Assembly: GCA_963816985.1 (NCBI GenBank)
Contig: CAWFMF010000004.1
Coordinates: 2,790,001 to 2,854,000, forward strand
DNA length: 64,000 nucleotides
Reading direction: 5' to 3'
DNA from: JAIVJM01 sp963816985
GTDB lineage: Bacteria; Acidobacteriota; Blastocatellia; Pyrinomonadales; Pyrinomonadaceae
The notes under the pieces are model-generated. The model worked only from the letters and a program-made list of their open reading frames with translations, was not told the DNA's origin and did not search any database. Positions 26,080 to 35,846 of this stretch are shown one piece after another. Position 1 is the first letter of the stretch, and each line of letters starts with the position of its first letter. Made by a program: the position numbers and the translations under genes.

Positions 26080-27204
26080 TCAGTTGACGAAGCGGCGGAG
26101 GCGGATGCTGATGGCGAAGCCGATGGCGACGGAGGTGGCGAGGATGGCCGAGAGCCCGGCGCTCATCAGCGGGAGCGGGACGCCGATGACGGGGAGCATG
26201 CCGAGCGCCATCCCGACGTTGATGAGAATCTGGAAGGCGAGGCCGCCGACGATGGCCATGATGACGAGCATCCCCGTGCGGTCGGGCGCGTGGCGCGCGC
26301 CGTGAATCAGTTTCGTCAGGAGCACGGCGTAGGCCAGCAGGAGCAGCACGCAGCCGATGAAGCCCGTGTTCTCGGCGGCGACCGCGAAGATGAAGTCGGT
26401 GTGCGGTTCGGGCAGGAACTTGAGACGGCTCTGCGAGGCGTCGCCCGCCGTGTTCGAGCCCGTCAACCCGCCCTTGCCGACCGTCACGATGGACTGCCAG
26501 GTGTGATAGCCGAAGCCGCGCCGGTCGGCGTTCTCCGGGTCGAGGATGACGTTGATGCGCTCTTGCTGGTAGCTCTTAATCGCGCCCGTCTTGACGCCGA
26601 CGTAGTACGCGGCGGGCACGGCCACCGTCGCCAGCACGAGCGCCGCGACGACGAGCCACATCCGCACCGCCGACAGAAAGAGGACGACGGCGAGCAGTGG
26701 GAAGTAGGTGATGGCCTGACCGGCGTCGGGCTCAAGCAGGATGAGCCCCACCGGAAGAGCGAGGATGCCGCAACCGACGACCGTCTCCTTCAAGGTCAAA
26801 GACGAATGCCGACGCACCCTCCCGAAGTAGCGCGCGAGCATCAGCACCGTGGGAATCTTCATGAACTCCGACGGCTGGAACTGGCCCAATCCGGGGACGC
26901 CGATCCACGCGCGCTGGCCGTTAATCTTCAGCCCGATGCCGGGGACGAGCACGATGACGAGCAGGGCGAGGCCGAAGATGTAGAAGGCGGGCGCGATGTG
27001 GACGAGCTTGCGGTAGTCCGTGAAGGCCACGGTAAGCATCACGACGAGCGAGACGCCGAGGCCGAGCAACTGCTTGCGCCAGTACCCAAGCGTCGGCTGC
27101 GCGTTGTAAATCTGCCACGTCCCGAAGACGGCAATGGCCACCGCCAAAAGCGTCAGCAGCCAGTCGAAGTCTCGGAGCTTGCGGTGTTCTAAGAGTGCGG
27201 TCAT
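26080..27204 (-). CDS. rodA: Rod-shape peptidoglycan glycosyltransferase RodA
   Basis: A 374-residue SEDS-family membrane protein that polymerises glycan strands for side-wall growth with PBP2 and MreBCD. About ten membrane segments are visible. Signatures are WRKQLLGLGVSLVVMLTVAF, GINGQRAWIGVPG-type loop (KINGQRAWIGVPGLGQFQPS), EFMKIPTVLMLARYF, then the conserved PEPHTDFIFAVAAENTGFIG and GVPLPLMSAGLSAIL. It is the last gene of the mre block and directly follows mrdA, as in many bacteria. Its start codon is merged with a heptanucleotide repeat, and no Shine-Dalgarno site is present. Confidence 0.95.
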   Translation of the reverse strand: MTALLEHRKLRDFDWLLTLLAVAIAVFGTWQIYNAQPTLGYWRKQLLGLGVSLVVMLTVAFTDYRKLVHIAPAFYIFGLALLVIVLVPGIGLKINGQRAWIGVPGLGQFQPSEFMKIPTVLMLARYFGRVRRHSSLTLKETVVGCGILALPVGLILLEPDAGQAITYFPLLAVVLFLSAVRMWLVVAALVLATVAVPAAYYVGVKTGAIKSYQQERINVILDPENADRRGFGYHTWQSIVTVGKGGLTGSNTAGDASQSRLKFLPEPHTDFIFAVAAENTGFIGCVLLLLAYAVLLTKLIHGARHAPDRTGMLVIMAIVGGLAFQILINVGMALGMLPVIGVPLPLMSAGLSAILATSVAIGFAISIRLRRFVN

Positions 27205-27246
27205 AACAGCCGTGAACCGTAAACCGTGACGAGTGACAGGGAACAG
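27205..27246. repeat. Heptanucleotide repeat array (single arm), CCGTGAA word
   Basis: Units CCGTGAA, CCGTAAA, CCGTGAC, GAGTGAC, AGG sit directly upstream of rodA. Read on the gene strand they end CGGTTCACGGCTGTTATG, with ATG as the rodA start. The opposite arm is mostly lost, unlike at the other loci. Confidence 0.8.
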
Positions 27247-27282
27247 CCGAAGCCTTTCCCCTTTACCCGTTGAATCCCCACA

Positions 27283-29196
27283 TCAATCGTGCGCGTGAGC
27301 CACGTGATCCGGCACTGCTTCCGGCAGCGGCTTCGGCGCGATGTTGGGGTGCTCCTTGCCGACGTAGACATCGTAGACGGCGCGCACCGCCGGGGCGGCG
27401 TAAGTGCCGCCGAAGCCGACGTTCTCGATTAAGGCGATGGCGGCGATCTCCGGCTTGTAGGCCGGGGCGAACGAGACGAACCACGCGTGGTCTTTGTTCT
27501 CGCCCGTGTCCTTGCCCAATGAGACGACCTGCGCCGTGCCGGTCTTGCCCGCGATGTCGAAGCCTTCGAGCTTGATGCGCCCGCCCGTGCCGCCGTTGTT
27601 GACCACGTCGTACATCCCGTCCATGACGAGGCGGTGGTTGTCCGCCGAGAAGTTCACGACCTTCGGCGCGGGGCGGTCGAAGCCGACCGAGGGCCGCGCG
27701 GGGAACGGCCCGGCGGCGCTCACGGCCTTCGCCTCTTTCAGAAGGTGCGGGACGTAGAACTTGCCCGCCACGCCGATGCCTGCGACGGCGCGCAGCATCG
27801 CCAACGGCGTGACGAACTCGTGCACCTGCCCGAACGAGGCGTAGACCGTGTCAATGTCTCGCCATTCGGGGTCGCGCGGGTTGAAGCGGCGCTTGAACTC
27901 GCGCGAGGGCGTCCAGCTTATCAGCTCGCGCGGGAGGTCAATCCCCGTCCGCTTGTTGAGGTCGTAGTCGTCCACCATCTTCTGGATGCCTTCGAGCCCC
28001 ATCTTGAGGCCGAGGCGGTAGAAGTAGCCGTCGCACGAGACCTGAATCGCGAAGCGCAAGGGCGGCGAGCCGTGGCTCCCCATGCAGCGCGTGAACTTGT
28101 TGCCGATGGTGATGCCGCCGCCGCAGCCGAGGTTCGAGTGCTTGACGGAAATCGAGCCCTGCTCCAACCCGGCGAGCGCCATCGGTATCTTCCACGTCGA
28201 GCCGGGCGGGTAGCGTCCCCGGATGGCGCGGTTCGTCAAAGGCGATTTGGGGTCTTGCAAAAGTCTTGAGATTTCGGCGCGGCCCTCCTTCGTCCCGATG
28301 CGCTGCGCGAAGATGTTCGGGTCGAAGGTCGGGTACGAGGCGAGCGCCATGATCTCGCCGTTGTTCGGGTTCATGGCGACGACGACGCCGCGCTTCGAGG
28401 GCGTCGAGGCCAGATACTTCTCGGCGGCCAACTGCATGTCGAGGTCAATCGTCGTCACGATGTCCTGACCGGGCTGCGGCAAGACCGTCTCAAGCTCTCG
28501 CTGGATGCGCCCGCGGCTGTCCACCTCGACCTTGCGGTAGCCGTCGCGGCCTCGCAGGTAGCGGTCGTAAGTTGACTCCAAACCCTCCTGCCCGATGATG
28601 TCGCCGGGGTGGTAGGGGTTCTCCGTGTATTCCTTGTATTTCGGCTGCTTGAGCTGTTCGGGGCTAATCTCGCCGACGTAGCCGAGGACGTGCGCGAGCG
28701 TGCCGTTGTCCGGGTAGCGGCGCTGCGGCTGCTCGCGCACGAGCAGCATCGGCAGTTCGAGCATCCGTGCGTCAACCCACTGGATGTCCTCTGAGGTCGC
28801 GCCCTCCTTGACGGTAATCTCCTCGAAGGCGGCTTGCCGCCGCATCTCGTCGAAGCGTTCGCGCAGGATTTCGGGGTCGAGCCCCAGGCCCTCGGAGAGC
28901 GGCTCGACGAGCGCGTTGTAGTCGCGGCCCTTCATGTCCTCGCGCGAGAGGATGATGTTGTAGGTCGAGCGCGAGTCCACGAGGAGTTTCCCCGCGCGGT
29001 CGAAGATCGCGCCGCGCGGCGCGGGGATGCGCAAAAGGCGGATGCGCTGGTTCTCGGCCCGCTCGGCGTAGTAGTCGCCGTTGACGACCTGCAAGTAGTA
29101 GAGCCGCACGCCCAGCACCACGAGGATGACCAGCGCCAGCACGTTGATGACGCTCATCCGCAGCCGAAGGTTTTGTGACTCGTCCTCGAATTTCAT
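27283..29196 (-). CDS. mrdA: Penicillin-binding protein 2 (peptidoglycan transpeptidase)
   Basis: A 637-residue class B penicillin-binding protein that cross-links the side wall. One N-terminal membrane segment (MSVINVLALVILVVLGVRLY) precedes the pedestal domain (RIPAPRGAIFDRAGKLLVDS). The transpeptidase domain has the catalytic SxxK in YPPGSTWKIPMALAGLEQ (Ser at about 332), the second motif in QVSCDGYFYRLG (SCD, normal for PBP2) and the KTG motif in DIAGKTGTAQVVSLG (about 545). The ENVGFGGTYAAPAVRAVYD end is typical. Gene order mreB-mreC-mreD-mrdA-rodA fits. Its start is 3 bases from a GTAGCCA-word array, with no ribosome site. Confidence 0.95.
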   Translation of the reverse strand: MKFEDESQNLRLRMSVINVLALVILVVLGVRLYYLQVVNGDYYAERAENQRIRLLRIPAPRGAIFDRAGKLLVDSRSTYNIILSREDMKGRDYNALVEPLSEGLGLDPEILRERFDEMRRQAAFEEITVKEGATSEDIQWVDARMLELPMLLVREQPQRRYPDNGTLAHVLGYVGEISPEQLKQPKYKEYTENPYHPGDIIGQEGLESTYDRYLRGRDGYRKVEVDSRGRIQRELETVLPQPGQDIVTTIDLDMQLAAEKYLASTPSKRGVVVAMNPNNGEIMALASYPTFDPNIFAQRIGTKEGRAEISRLLQDPKSPLTNRAIRGRYPPGSTWKIPMALAGLEQGSISVKHSNLGCGGGITIGNKFTRCMGSHGSPPLRFAIQVSCDGYFYRLGLKMGLEGIQKMVDDYDLNKRTGIDLPRELISWTPSREFKRRFNPRDPEWRDIDTVYASFGQVHEFVTPLAMLRAVAGIGVAGKFYVPHLLKEAKAVSAAGPFPARPSVGFDRPAPKVVNFSADNHRLVMDGMYDVVNNGGTGGRIKLEGFDIAGKTGTAQVVSLGKDTGENKDHAWFVSFAPAYKPEIAAIALIENVGFGGTYAAPAVRAVYDVYVGKEHPNIAPKPLPEAVPDHVAHAHD

Positions 29197-29199
29197 AAC

Positions 29200-29313
29200 T
29201 CAGAAGTCAGTAGCCAGTAGCCAGTAGAAAAACTTTAGTCAGCGAATCGTTCATGTGTCAGCGGCGGTTCTCTTAACGCGGAGCCTATGACTGACTACCG
29301 GCTACTGGCTACT
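29200..29313. repeat. Inverted heptanucleotide repeat array, GTAGCCA word
   Basis: Units AGTCAGT, AGCCAGT, AGCCAGT, AG lie near the mrdA start and the opposite arm CTGACTA, CCGGCTA, CTGGCTA, CT lies before the mreD end, around a ~70-base centre. The words match the array at 13617-13726. It occupies the whole mreD-mrdA gap inside an operon. Confidence 0.88.
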
Positions 29314-29317
29314 TTCC

Positions 29318-29863
29318 TCAGTGTCTTCGCCGCATCAGGCCGCGACGCGCGATGCGGCGGCGGAAGGCGAACTGGCGGCGGGTGCGCGCCTTGTCGCCGA
29401 AGAACTTGTCGAAGAGGAAGGCGAGGGCCGTCCCGACGACCGTCGTCCAGATGATTTTGTAGGCGGCGGTCTCGGCAATCGAGCCCGCCATCGGCGTCAG
29501 GTTCTGGCCGAGCAGGCGGTGCAGGAGGACGTAAATCAGCACGTCGAAGGCGGCGGCCCCAGCCATCACGGGGATGCGTAAGAGCGCGTTATCCAGCATC
29601 ACGCGCGTCACAATCGCCGCGAGCAGATAGGCCGTCAGCGTCTTCGAGAACCCGCCCGCGCCGAGCAGTCCGCCCGAAAGCACGTCGGTCGAGAGCCCCG
29701 CCACCGTGCCGATCATCACCGCCAGCACGGCGTCGCGCTGGAGCGCGAAGTAGGTCACCACGATGAGCGGCAAGTCGGCGTAGGCCAGAGGGGGCCACAG
29801 CGCCCGCAAGGAAGATTGCAGAACGACGGCCAGCGCCACGCAGACCGCGAGTTTAAGTTTCAT
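29318..29863 (-). CDS. mreD: Rod-shape-determining protein MreD
   Basis: A 181-residue inner-membrane protein of the elongasome. Five to six hydrophobic segments are visible (LAVCVALAVVLQSSLRALW, PLIVVTYFALQRD, VMIGTVAGLSTDVLSGGLLG, LTAYLLAAIVTRVMLD, IIWTTVVGTALAFLFDKFF). The short GLSTDVLSG-type motif and the basic tail (RRQFAFRRRIARRGLM) fit MreD. Its place between mreC and mrdA makes the call secure. Translation begins where a CCTGTCA-word array ends (CACGGTGTTATG). Confidence 0.9.
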   Translation of the reverse strand: MKLKLAVCVALAVVLQSSLRALWPPLAYADLPLIVVTYFALQRDAVLAVMIGTVAGLSTDVLSGGLLGAGGFSKTLTAYLLAAIVTRVMLDNALLRIPVMAGAAAFDVLIYVLLHRLLGQNLTPMAGSIAETAAYKIIWTTVVGTALAFLFDKFFGDKARTRRQFAFRRRIARRGLMRRRH

Positions 29864-29943
29864 AACACCGTGACAGGTGACAGGTGACAGGTGACAGGCA
29901 AGAACAAGTTTTCATCTTGTCACCTGTCACGGTTTACCTGTCA
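29864..29943. repeat. Inverted heptanucleotide repeat array, GTGACAG word
   Basis: The left arm is CCGTGAC followed by AGGTGAC x3 and AGG; the right arm is CTTGTCA, CCTGTCA, CGGTTTA, CCTGTCA, CTG. The right arm contains the mreC stop codon (29941-29943) and the left arm ends at the mreD start codon, so the array exactly fills the junction. Confidence 0.9.
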
Positions 29944-30840
29944 CTGCTTTTTCCCCTTGTCCACGTTCGGGAGCGTCTTCTGCGGCACGTCGCGGGGCGG
30001 CGGCTTGTATTGCAGGACGGCCACCTCCTGCAAGGATTCGAGCCGCGCGGTCGGCTTGACGCGGATCGTGTGCGGGGTCGTCGCCGAGCCCGACACGACT
30101 TCTACCACGTTGCCGACGTTCAGCCCCGGTGGGTAGATACGGTCTTGCCCCGTGGTAACCACATAGTCGCCGACGTTGACGGTCTCCAGCCCGGAGACGT
30201 AGCGCATCTCCAGAAGGCCGTTGCGCCCGAAGCCGCGCACCGAGCCGATGGCGTTCGACTGTCCGAGCTGCCCGACGACCGCCCCGGCGGCGGCCCGCTC
30301 GTCCGTCACGAGCATCACCTGCGCCGTCACGGGGCCGACCGCGACGACGCGGCCCACCACACCTTCGGGCGTCACCACCGGCATGTCGAGGTCAACGCCG
30401 CTCATGGTCCCGCGGTTGAGGATGAGTGAGTTGAACCAGACCGAAGGGTCGCGCGCGATGACGCGGGCCGGGACTCTGCCGTAGGCCGCGTCCTTGTCGA
30501 AGCCGAGCAGGCGCTTGAGGCGCTCGTTCTCGTCGCGGGCCTGCCGCGCGTCCCGGAGTTCGTTCTCCGCCTCGCCCAGACGCCGCTTGAGGTCTTGGTT
30601 CTCGGCCTCGGCGGTGCGCATGTTGGCGATGCGCTGGAAGAAGTTGAAGCCCGCGCCGCCCACCCCTGTGCTCGCGCGCTGGAACGGAGAGAGCGCGGCC
30701 TGCGCCCAGACGCGAATCATGCTCTGCTGCGTCGTCGTGTCCTTGGCGTGCCAGGACATCAGGCCGAAGTTGACGGCCAGGAGCGCGAGCAGCCACAGGG
30801 GCGCGCGCTGCCTGATCTCTTTCTGCGTGCTCCGAACCAT
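29941..30840 (-). CDS. mreC: Rod-shape-determining protein MreC
   Basis: A 299-residue periplasmic scaffold that links MreB/MreD with PBP2. One N-terminal membrane segment (LWLLALLAVNFGLMSWHA) is followed by a coiled coil (about residues 60-110, AEAENQDLKRRLGEAENELR). Two beta domains follow (RVIARDPSVWFNSLILNRGT, VVTPEGVVGRVVAVGPVTAQ, GLLEMRYVSGLETVNVGDYV, TTGQDRIYPPGLNVGNVVEV), typical of the MreC core. The Lys-rich tail KTLPNVDKGKKQ is short. The stop codon lies inside a repeat array. Confidence 0.93.
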   Translation of the reverse strand: MVRSTQKEIRQRAPLWLLALLAVNFGLMSWHAKDTTTQQSMIRVWAQAALSPFQRASTGVGGAGFNFFQRIANMRTAEAENQDLKRRLGEAENELRDARQARDENERLKRLLGFDKDAAYGRVPARVIARDPSVWFNSLILNRGTMSGVDLDMPVVTPEGVVGRVVAVGPVTAQVMLVTDERAAAGAVVGQLGQSNAIGSVRGFGRNGLLEMRYVSGLETVNVGDYVVTTGQDRIYPPGLNVGNVVEVVSGSATTPHTIRVKPTARLESLQEVAVLQYKPPPRDVPQKTLPNVDKGKKQ

Positions 30841-30963
30841 AAAAGGCCGTAAACCGTGAACCGTAAACCGTGACGAGTAAGAACAGGATTTCTCCTGTCA
30901 CCCGTCACGGTTCACCTGTCACGGCTTTTCTCCTGTCACCTGTCACGGTTTACCTGTCACGGC
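30841..30963. repeat. Inverted heptanucleotide repeat array, CCGTAAA / CCTGTCA words
   Basis: This is one of the longest arrays. Next to mreC: CCGTAAA, CCGTGAA, CCGTAAA, CCGTGAC, GAG. Opposite: CCTGTCA, CCCGTCA, CGGTTCA, CCTGTCA, CGG, and then a second copy CCTGTCA, CCTGTCA, CGGTTTA, CCTGTCA, CGG. On the gene strand the mreC side reads CGGTTTACGGCCTTTTATG, ending in the mreC start codon. It separates mreB from mreC. Confidence 0.9.
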
Positions 30964-30965
30964 TC

Positions 30966-32012
<1,047 letters not shown>

Positions 32013-32287
32013 TCGAGTTTCTGTCTGGACCTCTGCTTCTGTTGATGCGCGAACGATTCGTAAAAAGGCGCACGCCGGGAACGACTTCCAGCCCACGAAG
32101 GCCGAAGGCGGATACGCTCCGGGCGTCTCGTATCCTCAGGTTTTCGCCCACACGCGTGCGACGAATTCACAAAGATACAACGAACGGGGTCGCGTTGGCT
32201 AACCGCGAAAACCTCGGTTGTCGAGTCTGGGACAAGCATCAGCCCGGAAGTGATGTGCTTGAAAACTCTCCGGGCAAAGGGGGGTGT
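32013..32287. other. Upstream region of mreB
   Basis: No gene is seen. The region should carry the mreB promoter on the minus strand, but no convincing -35/-10 pair could be chosen by eye. The part near 32290-32350 is richer in A/T and contains a run of T/A (AAATTTTTTT, 32340-32349) inside the end of the next gene. Confidence 0.4.
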
Positions 32288-33277
32288 TTACCGGAAATCT
32301 CGAAATAATGCTTTACCGCATGGCGGGGAAAATGTCCACAAATTTTTTTGCGGGAACAAAATCCGGCGGGCTTCGGGGGAGGGAAGAGGGGCGGGGCCGG
32401 TTCGCGTTCGTCTCTGGCCGCCGCCCTCACTCGTAACCACGGGGGTCTGATTGTCGGCGGGCCTGGGGGGCGCATCCGTATGGACGAGGACGTTCGTGTA
32501 ACCCAATCGGAACAAGTCCGAGTACGCGATGTCGGCCCGAATCTCGTCGTCGCTGTAGAGGACGATGGTCTGGTTCTGCGGCAGCTCGTTTTTCGCCCTC
32601 GTATAAACTTCGTCCCAAGGGATGTTTCGCGCGCCGTCCCGATGACCGTTTCTGTACGCCGCGCGCTCGCGCAAATCCAAGATGAGGAGCGACTCGCGGT
32701 TCGCGACCCGCCGCCTCAACTCGCTCTCGGTAATCGTCCACTCGCTGACGGGCCTCGTGTCCTTGAAGCGGAGCGCCGTCAGGACTTCGGATTCTCTCTT
32801 CGGCGACAACTCTCCGACCCACACTTTGCCGACCACGCCGTTCCTGTCGAGGAGCGCCAGAGTCGGGACGAATTTAATCCCCAGCGGGGCGAGCGTCTCC
32901 TGTTTGCTCTCGGTCGGACTGAGCCCTATCTCTCCGAGGTACGCTTCCCCGCGCGAGCGTTCGTCGGGATAAATCACGGCGAGTCTCACGTCCGCCCTGT
33001 CTTTCAAGCCGTCAACGAGCCTGCGGTAGAACCTTCCGCTCTTGGAGCAGTATTCGCAGTCGCTCCTCACCGCGATGAGCAGCGTCTGCTCTGACTTCGC
33101 CCAGTCAATTCCTTCGATGAAGATTCGCGCGGACGGCGCGAGGGTCGGGGGTTCCGGCGGGTTGGTGAAATTCCCTTTGATGAGGATTCCGGCAATCACC
33201 AAAAACATCAAGAGGATTGCCGCGTTGAGCAGTCGTCCGACTTTGAGCTTCTTCGGGTCCGCGACGTGTGAGGACAT
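32288..33277 (-). CDS. Membrane-anchored thioredoxin-like / rhodanese-like fusion protein
   Basis: A 329-residue protein. An N-terminal membrane segment (LLNAAILLMFLVIAGILIKG) is followed by a periplasmic thioredoxin-like domain with the redox pair in AVRSDCEYCSKSGRFYRRL (CxxC at about 74-77) and the cis-Pro loop LGIKFVPTLALLDRNGVVGK. Residues about 185-275 form a rhodanese-like domain (LLILDLRERAAYRNGHRDGA, NQTIVLYSDDEIRADIAYSD). The usual catalytic Cys of rhodanese is replaced by Ser (VLYSDDEIR), so sulfur transfer is unlikely. The last ~60 residues are low-complexity. It lies 26 bases after the TonB-C gene, probably one operon, and may maintain disulfides of exported proteins such as the Cys-rich peptide. 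Confidence 0.82.
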   Translation of the reverse strand: MSSHVADPKKLKVGRLLNAAILLMFLVIAGILIKGNFTNPPEPPTLAPSARIFIEGIDWAKSEQTLLIAVRSDCEYCSKSGRFYRRLVDGLKDRADVRLAVIYPDERSRGEAYLGEIGLSPTESKQETLAPLGIKFVPTLALLDRNGVVGKVWVGELSPKRESEVLTALRFKDTRPVSEWTITESELRRRVANRESLLILDLRERAAYRNGHRDGARNIPWDEVYTRAKNELPQNQTIVLYSDDEIRADIAYSDLFRLGYTNVLVHTDAPPRPADNQTPVVTSEGGGQRRTRTGPAPLPSPEARRILFPQKNLWTFSPPCGKALFRDFR

Positions 33278-33303
33278 TCAACCCGAACTCCTTCCCTCAG
33301 TGG

Positions 33304-35415
33304 TTATTGAAATTGCTTCGGATTCTCCACCCGCGCTTTCTTGTCTTTATCAATCACGAAATAGAACGTGAGCTTGCCGCGAACGCTGATGGGCTTTCCG
33401 TCCAGAGAGCTTTGCTTGAACTTCCACTGCCTGACGGCTTCGACGACGGCCTGCCCGATGCCCGGCGAGGGGGCTTCGACGACCACCGCGTCCGTGACTT
33501 CTCCTTTGCCGTTGTACTGGGCCTCGACGACGGCGATGCCCTGCTGCTCTTTCTTGATCGTCTCTCTGGGGTAAACGGGCATCACCGTTTTTTCGGCGGA
33601 CTTCCGCATCCCGTCCTCGCCGACCTGCACCACGATTTCGCCCGATTGATCCGCCTCCGGCAGCGTCTTCAAGAGTTCGCCGGTGAGCGCGACGAAGGCG
33701 GACATGCGGAGGTGCTCGCTCTTGAGTTCCCTCGCTTTCGCCATCCCGCTGTCAATGCTGGCGACGGACAGGATGGAGCGGAAGGATTTATTGAAACTGA
33801 AATCGAGGCCGGCGACGCTCAGGGGGAAATCCTCGACCAGCTCGCCGACTTTAACTTTCTGATTCCAAGAGGTGCCGGACAAAGTTTTGCCGTCCAGAGC
33901 GTTGAACCCTTTGACGACATCCGTGAAGACGGACTCGGCGGCGACCGCGTCGTAACGCGCGAGCTGTCCCGCCGCGAGTAAAAGCAGGTAAGGCTTGCGC
34001 GAGTCCGCGACCGACAGGATGGCTTTGCGGGCCTGCGTGGTTGATTCATGCGCGAGGGCCGTATTCTTGTTCTTGAAGGCGCTTTCCGAGATGCCCAGAA
34101 AAAGGACGGCCCGCTCGACGCCCTGCGGCAACTTGTCGGCGATTGCCGCCGCCTCGAACAACTGCGGGCTGTTGTTCTTAATTTTCGTGGAAGCCTTGCC
34201 GAACTCGATCAAGGTTTCCAACTGCGAGCGCGCGTCTTTGTCCTCAATCTTGGCGCAGGCGACCTGAGCCGTCGTGAAGTCTTTTTTGAGCCACGCCTGG
34301 AAAGCCACGTCGAGGTAGATAACATCCCTGCTCTCGGAATCGGGGAGCGACTCCGCGTTCGACATTATCTGTTCGGGAGTATCAGCCGTTTTTTTGTTGA
34401 TGTGCGTGAAGGCCGCTTCCTGCGTCATCGTCGGCGGCACGTTGGCGGAGAGCTGCGCCAGCGCCGCGCCTATCGGGGCCGCGAGTTCGGGCGCGAACTT
34501 TCGCGCCTTCGGCATCAGAAGATAGCCGAGCGCGTAACTCACTTTCCGCTGGTGGGCGTCGGGCACGGGGCGGTTGAGGATGGCCGCCGCCGCCTGAAGG
34601 TAAGAGTGAACGAGGGCGGGCGCGATGCCCTGCACGTCGGCGCTGATGTCAACGATGCCGATGTCGCCGACCCGCGTAATCATCACGCTCATCGGGTCGC
34701 TCCCGTCATGCTTCGGCGACGTGAAAATGTATGTCCCCAGCATGGCGTAGGCGCCCGCGTCAACGGCAGGCTGCTGCGCGAACTGGTTGACGGCTTGCAG
34801 GAAAAGCCGGTTGGCCGAGGCTTCGTTCTGCTGCCGCATTGACTTGAGGAACCAGACGAATTGGGCGCTGACCCCGCCCTGCAAACTGCGCGAAGCGAAC
34901 TCGACCGCCAGCTCCGGGCGTTCCTTTTCCAGCCTGTTCGCGGTCTCGATGTTGAGTTCCCGCCGCCCCGCCGCGTTCTGTTTTTCGTCCTCTTCGGAGG
35001 CCGCCGCCTCGATCAAAAGTTTCGCCCATTCGGCGTCGTGCTTGGCGATGCGGGCGATGATGTCCTGCCGCAGATGCGACAACGCCTTCGAGTTTTTGTC
35101 GTCGGCCCGGACGGATGTCAGGCCGAGCGCCTTGTCAAAAAGTCCGCGCGTATAATCCTCGTCCTGCGGCCACGCGGCGTCCGCGATTTGTGAGAGGCCG
35201 CCCGCTTTGACGGCGGTGCTTTGGAAGGCTGAAATGTCTTCGACCATGCTCCGAATGCGATGGAACACGAATTCCTTCTGAGCATCCGGTGAGAGGTTAA
35301 GGGCGATTGGCTCGTCGCGGGCTAAATTTATTTGGCTCGCATGGTGGACGCTTTGCGCGAATGGGCTGACGGCAAAAGAGAGCGCAATGAAAAAAGCGGC
35401 GACGCATCTGGACAT
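33304..35415 (-). CDS. Secreted protein with C-terminal TonB-like domain
   Basis: A 703-residue exported protein. A signal peptide (VAAFFIALSFAVSPFAQ) is followed by ~580 residues of mainly helical sequence without a recognised family (DISAFQSTAVKAGGLSQIAD, GYLLMPKARKFAPELAAPIG), possibly helical repeats. The C-terminal ~95 residues form a TonB C-terminal domain: MPVYPRETIKKEQQGIAVVE, GEVTDAVVVEAPSPGIGQAV, EAVRQWKFKQSSLDGKPISV, RGKLTFYFVIDKD. The classic YP start and AVxQWxFxPA-type motif are present. There is no N-terminal TonB anchor, so it is not a canonical energy transducer; in Acidobacteriota such domains often end large secreted proteins. Base composition is lower in GC than in surrounding genes. 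Confidence 0.8.
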   Translation of the reverse strand: MSRCVAAFFIALSFAVSPFAQSVHHASQINLARDEPIALNLSPDAQKEFVFHRIRSMVEDISAFQSTAVKAGGLSQIADAAWPQDEDYTRGLFDKALGLTSVRADDKNSKALSHLRQDIIARIAKHDAEWAKLLIEAAASEEDEKQNAAGRRELNIETANRLEKERPELAVEFASRSLQGGVSAQFVWFLKSMRQQNEASANRLFLQAVNQFAQQPAVDAGAYAMLGTYIFTSPKHDGSDPMSVMITRVGDIGIVDISADVQGIAPALVHSYLQAAAAILNRPVPDAHQRKVSYALGYLLMPKARKFAPELAAPIGAALAQLSANVPPTMTQEAAFTHINKKTADTPEQIMSNAESLPDSESRDVIYLDVAFQAWLKKDFTTAQVACAKIEDKDARSQLETLIEFGKASTKIKNNSPQLFEAAAIADKLPQGVERAVLFLGISESAFKNKNTALAHESTTQARKAILSVADSRKPYLLLLAAGQLARYDAVAAESVFTDVVKGFNALDGKTLSGTSWNQKVKVGELVEDFPLSVAGLDFSFNKSFRSILSVASIDSGMAKARELKSEHLRMSAFVALTGELLKTLPEADQSGEIVVQVGEDGMRKSAEKTVMPVYPRETIKKEQQGIAVVEAQYNGKGEVTDAVVVEAPSPGIGQAVVEAVRQWKFKQSSLDGKPISVRGKLTFYFVIDKDKKARVENPKQFQ

Positions 35416-35503
35416 GGCTCGAAACCTCCGTCGGGTTCAGTCAGAGCAACGTTTGAGGGCGAAGAAAACGACGAGCGAAAACCAGCGGGTCGTTTTGATA
35501 AAA

Positions 35504-35559
35504 CTCCACCGGGAGGCGGAGCCGTCGCCCGTGAAGGGCGACTCCGTCTCCCGATGGAG
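35504..35559 (-). terminator. Long imperfect hairpin between the Cys-rich peptide gene and the TonB-C gene
   Basis: On the minus strand CTCCATCGGGAGACGGAG can pair with CTCCGCCTCCCGGTGGAG around a CGCCCTTCACGGGCG top. It starts 11 bases after the peptide stop codon. It may end most transcripts after the small gene (as an attenuator) or protect its mRNA 3' end, giving more peptide than downstream product. Confidence 0.55.
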
Positions 35560-35570
35560 TCGAAGAAAGG

Positions 35571-35846
35571 TTACTGGTCGCCGCCGCCTTCCGGCGCGAT
35601 GGCGTTACCCGTACAACTGCCGCCGCCGACGATGCACGAGCAGGTTGATTGAATCGGCGTACACGTCTGGAATCCACTCTCGCCCTCGCCCGCCGGGATG
35701 CAGCCCACGCAAATTCCTCCCGTCGGAAAAACACATTGCCTGCATGCGACGGCGGCCCTCGGCTCCGCGGCTATGCCGACCGCGATTGAGAATAAAGCGA
35801 CGAGAATCAGAAGCCTGATTCTGAAATATTTGATCGTGATGGACAC
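35571..35846 (-). CDS. Small exported Cys-rich peptide
   Basis: A 91-residue precursor starting at GTG 35846, which has a perfect AGGAGG site 7 bases upstream; this decides the start over a longer frame. A basic head and hydrophobic core (LLILVALFSIAVGIAAEPRA) form a signal peptide. The mature ~60 residues hold nine Cys in a patterned series: CRQC, GICVGC, TCTP, STCSC, GGSCTG, with Gly-rich spacing and no charged clusters. This looks like a disulfide-stabilised secreted peptide. Its gene precedes the TonB-C and thioredoxin-like genes on the same strand. Function is unknown; a structural, antimicrobial or signalling peptide is possible. Confidence 0.75.
   Translation of the reverse strand: MSITIKYFRIRLLILVALFSIAVGIAAEPRAAVACRQCVFPTGGICVGCIPAGEGESGFQTCTPIQSTCSCIVGGGSCTGNAIAPEGGGDQ

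Noticed and set aside
28015..28060. Loss of the SxN motif in PBP2 (SCD instead)
   Set aside because: SxD at this place is normal for PBP2-type transpeptidases, so it is not an anomaly.
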